From Brachyhypopomus gauderio (taxonomy: Eukaryota; Chordata; Actinopteri; Gymnotiformes; Hypopomidae): a stretch of 64,000 bases of DNA. Location of the stretch: NCBI RefSeq assembly GCF_052324685.1, contig NC_135219.1, forward strand, positions 25,473,032 to 25,537,031, in the 5' to 3' direction. Of the stretch, positions 56,245-64,000 are shown one piece after another. The notes below the pieces were generated by a model. That model worked only from the letters and a program-made list of their open reading frames with translations. It searched no databases and was not told the origin of the DNA. Position 1 is the stretch's first letter. Each line of letters opens with the position of its first letter. Made by a program: the position numbers and the translations under genes.

Positions 56245-57415
56245 ATCCACACTGTAAAAAAAAAAAGACATAAAAGTTGCCAAACAGTTTCTGCAAAATT
56301 ACAGTAAAATACCACACATAATTCAACAATGAATTACTGTAAAATTACAGATTTTCCCTGTATTTATTCTTTATAATTTTACAGCTAAATGTTACGTTCT
56401 ATCTCCCCCCTCCTTGACGAGCTACACCTCCGTGGTTGCTAGGGTCGGCCCCCTTTTGATTTCCTTGTCTATTTTGGTGGTTATGTCTTCTGTTCTTAGC
56501 TCCGCCCCTATTGATTAATGTTCAGCTGTTGCTAAGGGTTTTCTTGATTAGTTAAGGCTTATAATTCTCTTGGGTTTAGTTCTTCGTTGTAAGTCATTAA
56601 GTGTCCATGTTTCATGTTGGTTCTGCAGTTGGGTTGTGTTTCCATGTATAGCATTTCTCCGCGATGTTCGCATTCCTGTGCTTCTTGGTTTATAGCGAGT
56701 GTCAGTTTTGTGGGTCGTGTTTATGAATCGTACTTTGGATGGTCTATCAGCTTGTATTCGGGTTTTCTACATGGTTGTGTATGTTAATCAAACGTCCGTT
56801 TTCGTATGTGTAGTTTGATCCTGAATGAGTGATTGTTGCTGTGGTCGTTGCATTTAAAGTAATGTCTCTAGTACATTTGTGTGTTCTTTCTTGTTTGCAT
56901 TTGTAGTAAAATGGTTAGGTTATTGGAAGAATTAAGTTAACCTGGTCACTGTCATTTTTGTGTTGCTCGTGTATGTTGTATGTGTGTAAGTTTATTTCAG
57001 CCTTTGTTGCTGTTAGTTCTACTGTTTTGTATGACCCAGTCTTTCATGCACTGTGTTGTGTATCTCTATGTATCAGAGTGCTTCAGCCTTCGTTGCTGTG
57101 TGAGTTTTACTGCTGTGTATAAACCAGTCTTTCATGTATTGTGTAGAAGACCAACATGCCGCGTCGATCTCGTACAATACGAATCGGCGTTACCGCGATT
57201 CAACCAGTCTCGCTCTCAGTTCAAAATAAAACACACTCTGTATCGCATTTGTGTCCGCCCCCTTGTCATGAGTCGTTACACTAAATTTGAGTAAAATTAC
57301 AAATTTTCGTTGTAAGAAAATGCAGCTAGAATGTTAAAATAACAGCATAATTAGGTTACTTCATGGTATTATTTAAACAATCTACAAATGAACTTGTCAA
57401 AGTACAGATCTTTTT
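56245..57415. repeat. AT-rich MITE-like repeat split by a solo LTR
   Basis: 56245-56389 and 57286-57415 share 'taaaattacag/aattttacag' blocks that read as an inverted-repeat MITE. The solo LTR at 56390-57280 lies between them. Outer ends were not resolved. Confidence 0.4.
56390..57280 (+). mobile_element. Solo LTR, 891 bp
   Basis: It runs from TGTTACGTTCTATC to GAGTCGTTACA and is flanked by the 5-bp direct repeat CTAAA (56385-56389 and 57281-57285). AATAAA lies at about 57225. No internal region remains, so it arose by LTR-LTR recombination. Confidence 0.88.
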
Positions 57416-57680
57416 TTTTTAAACATAGTATCTTTTATTATTAAGATAGAAATATTCTGTTTACAATCCAAGTCATACATAGTCTTTCAGTACAATAGAA
57501 TTAAACAATTAAACATAAACAACACAAACATCTTGGCAGGCGAAGATCTTAGAAAACAAATTCTAGACAGCATTGATGGATTGTAGAAAAGGAATAGAGG
57601 AAAAAATAAATATTTAAATAAATAGAGCACATATTAATATAGTTTGTTACACATTTACTTCGTCTATGCACATATACTCA

Positions 57681-59538
57681 TGTAACAATTCACGGGGCGG
57701 GAGATTAGCAGGAGTGACGCAAGTGCAAATAAGAAAGATTTAATAGAAAGACAGTAGTAAACCAAAGGACAAAACACAGAAGGCAAAAGGGTAGCTACAC
57801 TAAACAAAGGAGAGGACACCACTAAACAGGTAAGCTATATAACTGGGAATGTTAACGTATGAGGACATAACAACTAACAACTACATACATATATGGGGAG
57901 AACATACACAGGAGAAGCAATGACTACAGGGGCAACAAGGAAGAAGCGAACTACAGCATAAACAAACAATAAACAGGCAACGAGATAACAAACACCAATG
58001 GCTACTAATGATGGGGAACACAACAATGAAACACAAGCACACAACCTAATAGTGATGGGACGAACGACACTGGTGCGTCAACACTGTGCCGAGCGCACAA
58101 GAGTGAAACCCTGTATTGGTGCGTGTATTGCTTTAAACAAAAACCACGTGACCGATACAAGAAGCGTGTCGTTTGGCTGTGCCGCGCCAAATTGTGTTTA
58201 TAAGGAAATGAACTGTATCGGCATGTCGCGGTTTTGTTGGATGGAGTTTTACTGTTACTTTTAGATTTTGTATTTTTGCCCTCACGGATCGAACCAGAAG
58301 ATTTTCCACTGTCTGGAATCATTTTGATCTTTTGACGCCAAATAAGGTATTGCTTCTCCTTTGGACATTATTTTTTATTAAATATGTTTGTACTGGTAAG
58401 GGTTTTTAATTGTATTCAGATAAAGTCACTTTTGATTTTATTTTATTGTAGGTGAAGTGTCGACTCTGCTCCACGGAGCTGTCTTACATCAATAAGAGCA
58501 CTTCATCAATGCTGAGGCATTATAGAGCTCGGCATGGCAATGAAGAATCAGCACATACTGGTGAGAGTACCACAGGTGTGTTAAAATTCTCAAATAAAAT
58601 TAAAATGTTTTAATTTAAAATTGTTTATTACACACAAAATGCTTTGTGTAACTATGTAATATTGTTTGTAAACTTGTCAGTACTTTAATAAGGCAAAAAA
58701 AATGTCCTTACATTTCCTAACAAGCAAGCTGTGGATGAGGCTGTGATCAACATGATCATCAAAGACTGTCAGCCTCTCCCCATCGCACTTAGATATTTAT
58801 GCACACCATCTTCGTCTGTACCCTGTGAAAGTGTTTTTCTAAGGCAGGAGAACTTGTATCTAAGAGGAGAAATCGCCTTGGACACTTCAAAAACTTTTGT
58901 TCCTCAATAAAAATACATAAAGCTGAATTTTATTAGACAAATTTGCTATACTTTGCAGAGTTGGTTTAGCATTTACACAAGGTTTTAAGCAAATTTTGGA
59001 CTCAAAAAAATGAGCAAATGAAATTATAAAATGATGAGATCATATTTTAAGTAAACGAATGTCGATTAAATATTTTACGAGTTGATGTGTTTTCAGGATG
59101 CTTTTTCAACTTTTCATTTTGTTTTCATAAATATTGCAGGGGTCACTATTGAGTGACCAACACAGTGTCAATACTGTGTCAACACAGTTTGTGTAGTGTG
59201 TCGATACACTCCTTGAGGTATCATCTTCCCATCACTACAACCTAAAGAGACATAACCCAACAAACAAGGACTAGGAGTGACACTAAGAGCAAGAACAAGA
59301 ACAAAAGACAAGGCATGAACAAACAAGAAGTCAGACAGAGAGAACCGAGGGACTCACATACAACGAATGACCGACAAGGGAATGAAACACTCGGGGTTCT
59401 TTATACATAGAGACAAGACGGTGAAACAAGACTCAGGTGTGTGGGTACTAACGATGAGGGCGTGACAGACAGACGGAGGAACGAATGGGAGCGGGGAGCT
59501 AGGCGGGACCAGGGAGGAGGGAGGGGCTGGACGTGATG
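57681..59538 (-). mobile_element. Solo LTR interrupted by a hAT element
   Basis: The plus-strand left end is TGTAACAATTCACGGGGCGG. The right end is near ACGTGATG at 59538, a degraded terminus. The direct repeat ACTCA flanks it (57676-57680 and 59539-59543), and the L1 sequence continues on each side. Without the hAT it is about 660 bp. Confidence 0.65.
58050..59237 (+). mobile_element. hAT element with internal deletion
   Basis: The ends TAGTGATGGGA are inverted repeats flanked by the 8-bp direct repeat CAACCTAA (58042-58049 and 59238-59245). A BED zinc finger is readable at about 58451-58560 (VKCRLCSTEL...HYRARHG). Beyond a deletion a scrap of the hAT C-terminal dimerisation domain is seen at 58775-58910 (LCTPSSSVPCESVF). 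The catalytic centre is gone. Confidence 0.85.
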
Positions 59539-60123
59539 ACTCAAGTACCCACATCCACCTATCTGTCCACATTTAAGCACTTATTTGCATGTATACATAT
59601 GCTGAGATATATAGTTTAACAGGCTATATTGTCAGATCCAGGTATGTTATCAAAGGTTTCCATCTTTTTAAAAAATAAATCCATGGTTAAGTTTAATTTT
59701 GCTGTTATTTTTTCCATAATATAAACTTCACCAGTCTCTCTTTCCAATCTTCAACACTGGGAGGCAAGGATTTATACCAATGTACAGTAATACTTTTTTG
59801 CTACTAAAACCATGATTCCAAGCAGATATAATAACTCCTTGCTTGACAGCTCGTTTGGGGGTATTCCCAGGACAAAGACAAGAGGGTTCCATTCAATAAA
59901 AATATGCAAAATATTTGACATCTCTTCTCTGATTCCTTCCCAGTATGTTTTAATCCAATTTGTCCACATTGCCTCCAGCACAAATTTGTCTTAGTTTTGT
60001 CATATTTGGAAATGATTTTTGGTGTTCTGAAATATCTGGTAACCCTCTTCCAGCTGAATTCCTTCCACAATGGACTGCTAGTTAGTTTGTGACTACTTTC
60101 ACAGGCTAGCTCCCACTCACTGT

Positions 60124-60571
60124 TGTCACATAGGGCAACGCCCCCTCACGTAGCTGTCACTCTGGGTTCCCTCATGTCCGTGTTCCCTGCCTGTTTGTCC
60201 CGCCCTGCTTGTTTGTTGCCACGCCCCAGTGTCATTGTTATCACCTGTTCCTTGTTTCGGTTCTATGTATATAGTCCCGTCATTCCCCAGTCGAGTGATC
60301 CGTGATTTTGTCTACTTCGTGCCTTGTGCTTTGTCATACCTGTTCATCGTGAGTATTGTTTCCGCTGCCAGTATTCCTGCCTGTTCCGTGTTTCCCCCAT
60401 AGTGTTAGTACTCTGTCCGATTATGTCTGTTCATGTTTCATGTCTGGACTGCCTGCCCATTGTGACCCATGCCTGCTATTTCGACTCTGTCCAAGGAATT
60501 TCCTTGAATAAATCTCACTCTCCTCAGCGTTTGTGTCCGCCTCCATGTTCTGCCCAACGCAGAACGTTACA
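60124..60571 (+). mobile_element. Solo LTR, 448 bp
   Basis: It runs from TGTCACATAGGGCAACG to CAGAACGTTACA and is flanked by ACTGT (60119-60123 and 60572-60576). The L1 relic continues on both sides. AATAAA is at about 60508. Confidence 0.85.
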
Positions 60572-60758
60572 ACTGTCCTCAATCACAACATTCATTTCTA
60601 ATTCCCACCTTTCTTTTACCTCGGGAGCGCCATCCAGCAAATCGGACTGTAAAATTTTACATAGACTTGACACCATTTTATCACATTTACTTTCTTTTGT
60701 GTCTCGTCCTTCGCCACTCCTCCGCGCGTCACAGAACGACGAGCCGTTGTGAGACACA

Positions 60759-61609
60759 ATGCCAGGCTATACCACCCGGCCAAAAAAGGGCAAGCGCCAC
60801 AGCAAGCGGCGTCACCGCGCATCGTCCTCCCCACCGCGCCGCGAAGCCACGCCGACGCTGGAAGAGCTGGAGCAGGACCCGGTCTGCGCGTTCCAGCTGG
60901 CTTCCGCACGGACGATGCCCGACCCCAAGATGGCGGTGATGCTCCGCGAGGGGTGCAGATATGGCGCGAGCGAAACCCCTCTTCATCCCGCGCCCTCTCG
61001 CCTCTGAGGGTGGGCTCCTGTGTGATCGGCACCACAGACACGACCCCAGAGAGCGAGTTTGGGGAGGAGGACTCTGAGGAGGGTTCTGAGGAGGAGGATG
61101 ACCTCCCTCCTTCCGTGTGCCCCTCTCACATCGTAGGCTACGGTGAGGAAGAGGAAGAGGAGGAGGAGCAGGAGAACAGCTACCCTCCTTCCGTGTGTTC
61201 TGCGCCCACCGTAGACTACGGTGAGGAGGAGGAAGAGGACCATCCTCCATCCGTGCACTCGGGTATCTCTGAGTGCACGGACAGCGAGCTCTGCACGGAG
61301 GACGAGGTTAGTTTGCCCCCCTCTGAGCGTTATGCCGGGACTGTGAAGGGGAGGTGGACTCCAGAGGTGGGCCCATCCTCCGATCGCTCCGAAGGAAGTG
61401 AGATGGACTACTCCCGGGGTGGCAGCCCGGAGCAGCCCATGAGCTGGAGCCAGGGCAGTGAGGAGGAAGAGGAGATGGACGTCGAGGAGGAAGCCCACAC
61501 TGCCCGCTCCGGAGCGCGGTCGCGAGGTGACGGTGAATGTCCCTGCGGCCCACCGAAAGGGGAGATCAGCCACGCCAAACCCCCTTTTCCCGTTTGTGCC
61601 TCTGTGTAA
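60759..61609 (+). CDS. Acidic repeat protein of unknown function (possible gag-like ORF)
   Basis: It begins at ATG 60759 with a basic start (MPGYTTRPKKGKRHSKRRHR), then a stretch with LEELEQDPVCAF. That frame ends at 61007. The main body continues in another frame to 61609, so either a frameshift (programmed or mutational) or a second start is needed. The body has about three repeats of the type EEEDDLPPSV/YPPSVCSAPT/VDYGEEEEE (61060-61300) and a Ser/Glu-rich tail. I do not recognise the family. Position inside an LTR element suggests a Gag-like role, but there is no zinc knuckle or capsid signature. Confidence 0.45.
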
Positions 61610-61827
61610 GTGTACCTGTTTGTGTGTTTGTGAACGTTCCGTTGTGTGTGTCTTTTCCCCGGTCTTCCCAGGGAGGGTGTTCTAGGCGGTTCGTGGCAGA
61701 CGCTTCGCAGAGGGCGGCCACCTCCCAGACGCAGGACTGAGCGCGTCGGATCCGCCCATTGACGTGGGTTCGGGGCACTTGGTCCTGTTGGCACCCCAGG
61801 ATGGGTAGTGCCCTTGGTGGGGGAGTC

Positions 61828-62165
61828 TGTCATGTTGAGGACCCCGGCCCCTCCCTTTTGGCCGTGTGTTTACATTGTCTATGTCTACTTGTCTGCGTCT
61901 GTGGATCTCCGTGGGTGTGGTTGTGTCTTGTGATAATCCGTCTCACCTGTGGCTCATCTCGTAATCATGCGGGACTTATGTGGTTTGTCTACTTAATGTG
62001 CGTTCACGCAGTGTCCTGTGCTCGTCGTTGTCTGAGTCTGCACGTTATGTGTGTATGTTTACTGTTTCACGTGCGCTTACTGTGCCTCATTGTGAAAATA
62101 AAAGTGAAGTCTGTCGCAGCCAAGGATTCCCTGTCTCGTCCTTCGCCGCTCCGCCGCGCGTCACA
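61828..62165 (+). repeat. 3' LTR of the acidic-ORF element
   Basis: It starts TGTCATGTTGAGG directly after a purine tract and ends GCGCGTCACA. AATAAA lies at about 62098. Its last ~30 bp match the 5' remnant at 60700-60733. Confidence 0.75.
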
Positions 62166-62448
62166 ATAATATATAATGATATCGTTCGCATACATTGATA
62201 ATTTGTGGGTCTTAATTATATCTGAGATACCTAAAATAGACTGATCCGATCTAATTAGCTCAGCTAAAGGCTCTATACTATACAGCCAAGGATTCCGTGT
62301 CTTGTCCTTCGCCGCTCCGCCGCACGTCACAATAATATATAATGATATCGTCCGCATACATTGATAATTTGTGGGTCTTAATTTTATCTGAGATACCTAA
62401 AATAGACTGATCCAATCTAATTAGCTCAGCTAAAGGCTCTATACTAAT
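62117..62448. repeat. 166-bp tandem duplication across the LTR/L1 junction
   Basis: Two units, 62117-62282 and 62283-62448, each contain the LTR end (from 'cagccaaggattcc') and the adjoining L1 RT fragment. They differ at about seven sites. The duplication arose after the LTR element inserted. Confidence 0.85.
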
Positions 62449-62565
62449 AGCAAACAAAATTGGTGAAAAGCAGCATCCTTAGCGTGTTTCTCTTTTTAGG
62501 GGAAAACTTTCTGACAAATATTCATTTACCCGAACTTTCGAGATCGGGTTGGAATACAGCACCTT

Positions 62566-64000
62566 GCCTCAAAAGACATAAAGTTTACCTCATGTTCATG
62601 TCATCTCTGGTAGCTCAACGTGTTGAGCCATATCCTCCCAATTAGAAGCAAAGAACAGCCGATACAGGTGTTCAAGTCCCACGTCCACCTTTTTTTCCCA
62701 GCAAGATATCTCTTAGTCAAATATCTGAAACCAAGTAAATTTTTCTACCAGACCGCTAATGTATGCGAAATCACATTCTGTGGACAGATGACAAACTCGG
62801 CTTTGAAATATATATTGTGGAGGCAACTGCGCATTGACATTGTACATTTTCAAGCCAGGTCATCAAAGGAACATCCTTGCCTCAAAAGACCTAAAGTTTA
62901 CCTCATGTTCATGTCATCTCTGGTAGCTCAACGTGTTGAGTCACATGCTTCCAATTAGAAGCAAAGGGCAGGAGCTTCAGGGGTTCAAACCCCATGTCCA
63001 CTTTTTTTCCCAGCAAGACATATCTTAGTCAAATACCTGAAACCAAGTAATTTTTTTTACCAGACAGCTAATGTATGCGAAATCACATTCTGTGGACAGA
63101 TGAAAAACTCGGCTTTGAAATATAAATTGTAGAGGCAACTGCGCATTGACATTGTACATTTTCAAGCCAGGTGATCAAAGGAACATCCTTGCCTCAAAAG
63201 ACCTAAAGTTTACCCCATGTTCATGTCATCTCTGGTATCTCAACATGTTGAGCCATATTCTCCCAATTAGAAGCATAGAACAGGGGATACAGGGGTTCAA
63301 AGCCCATGTCCACCTTTTTTCCCACCAAGATATCTCTTAGTCAAATACCTGAAACCAAGTAAATTTTTTTACCAGACAGCTAATGTATGCGAATTCACAT
63401 TCTGTGGACAGATGACAAACTCGGCTTTGAAATATAAATTGTAGAGGCAACTGCGCATTGACATTATACATTTTTGAGCCAGGTGATCAAAGGAACATCC
63501 TTGCCTCAAAAGACCTAAAGTTTACCTCATGTTCATGTCATCTCTGGTAGCTCAACGTGTTGAATCACATGCTTCCAATTAGAAGCAAAGGGCAGGAGCT
63601 TCAGGGGTTCAAACCCCATGTCCACTTTTTTTACCAGCAAGACATCTCTTAGTCAAATATCTGAAACCAAGTAAATTTTTCTACCAGACCGCTAATGTAT
63701 GCGAAATCACATTCTGTGGACAGATGACAAACTCGGCTTTGAAATATAAATTGTAGAGGCAACTGCGCATTGACATTGTACATTTTCGAGCCAGGTGATC
63801 AAAGGAACCTCCTTGCCTCAAAAGACCTAAAGTTTACCTCATTTCCATGTCATCTCTGGTAGCTCAACGTGTTGCGTCGCATGCTTCCAATTAGAAGCAA
63901 AGGGCAGTAGCTTCATTGGTTCAAGCCCCATGTCCACCTCTGTTTACCAGCAAGATATCTCTTAGTCAAATACCTGAAACCAAGTAATTTTTTTTACCAG
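62566..64000 (+). repeat. 312-bp satellite with tRNA-like promoter boxes, running off the window
   Basis: Units begin (at 'gcctcaaaagac') at 62566, 62879, 63191, 63503 and 63815, spacing 312-313 bp. Each carries TAGCTCAACGTGTTGAG, close to a tRNA A box/D arm, a hairpin TGCTTC/GAAGCA with a short loop, and a B box (GGTTCAAACCC in the best copies). A run of six to eight T follows within about 20 bases, which could stop RNA polymerase III. The acceptor stem does not pair, so this is not a working tRNA gene. Confidence 0.8.

Larger units (their letters stand above)
60700..62165 (+). mobile_element. Non-autonomous LTR element with an acidic ORF
   Basis: Only the last ~35 bp of a 5' LTR remain (60700-60733, ending GCGCGTCACA). 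A coding-like interior, a purine tract (GGTGGGGGAGTC) and a 338-bp 3' LTR (61828-62165, TGTCATG to GCGTCACA) follow. No protease, RT or integrase is present. The L1 relic lies on either side. The loss of most of the 5' LTR is unexplained. Confidence 0.65.
57416..62480 (-). mobile_element. L1-type LINE relic in several pieces
   Basis: Minus-strand ORF2 fragments occur at 62200-62480 (GCCFSPILFAISIEPLAEL and an ADD-site relic YANDIIIYY), at 60577-60690 (SDLLDGAPEVKERWELEMNV) and at 59650-60100 (NWIKTYWEGIREEM, FIEWNPLVFVLGIPP). The 3' untranslated part is at 57416-57680 and 59544-59650. A run of T at 57412-57420 is the poly(A) end. Two LTR insertions, a hAT and a gag-bearing LTR element split it, and RT-thumb sequence is missing. 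Confidence 0.75.

Noticed and set aside
60983-61573. Minus-strand open frame opposite the acidic ORF
   Set aside because: The Leu/Arg/Gly-rich composition is the complement of GAG/GAA repeats; no domain is visible.
62600-62690. A functional tRNA gene in the 312-bp satellite
   Set aside because: A and B boxes are recognisable but the acceptor stem does not pair and the T stem has a mismatch.

Overview
The window is gene-poor, repeat-dense DNA from a vertebrate, almost certainly a teleost fish. The evidence is a Sushi-type chromodomain Ty3/Gypsy element, a Tol2-like hAT MITE, PIF/Harbinger elements that pair a Myb/SANT gene with a DDE transposase, tRNA-derived SINEs, several LINE types, and one spliced host gene of the ZFP36/tristetraprolin family. 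I cannot name the species.

Layout: 1-9702 is the 3' part of an envelope-bearing, retrovirus-like LTR element (gag end, protease-RT-RNase H-integrase, env, 3' LTR). 9703-14990 is a 143-bp satellite holding a SINE and a 3.6-kb Harbinger-type element (TSD TAA), itself carrying a 5'-truncated LINE. 15.4-23.7 kb holds a Harbinger remnant, a Tol2-like MITE inside a LINE relic, a dead Tc1 transposase and a LINE 3' end. 23830-41643 is one 17.8-kb DNA transposon with ~0.8-kb inverted arms and a 6-bp target duplication. It has two convergent spliced genes, an integrase-like DDE protein on the plus strand and a HECT E3 ligase on the minus strand. A LINE interrupts the first gene, and a Sushi/Gypsy element (itself interrupted by a 1.8-kb insert) sits in an intron of the second. 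41650-46.7 kb is a pile of LTRs, MITEs, a SINE and a 590-bp CCACCAT tract. 47.3-51.1 kb is the zfp36l1-like gene. 52.26-55.88 kb is a two-gene Harbinger element. 55.9-62.5 kb is an L1 relic repeatedly split by LTR and hAT insertions. 62.57 kb to the end is a 312-bp satellite.

The two most unusual systems are these. (1) In the 17.8-kb transposon each inverted arm carries the same promoter region and the same 11-codon first exon. Both genes therefore begin with the same peptide and then splice, in phase, to entirely different bodies. The 6-bp duplication and TAT...ATA ends recall the IS3EU superfamily (from memory). (2) The retrovirus-like element has gag and pol in one frame separated by UGA-CUAG, a known readthrough context. 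It also has two tandem retropepsin-like domains, the second lacking the catalytic triad, an inactive RNase H tether followed by a complete second RNase H, and a fusion-protein-like env preceded by a splice acceptor. Both systems are damaged: pol and env carry frameshifts, the integrase gene is split by a LINE, and the HECT gene has a stop and a frame-changing gap.

Only the zfp36l1-like gene looks like an intact host gene. Its 3' region has AU-rich elements of the kind its own protein family binds.
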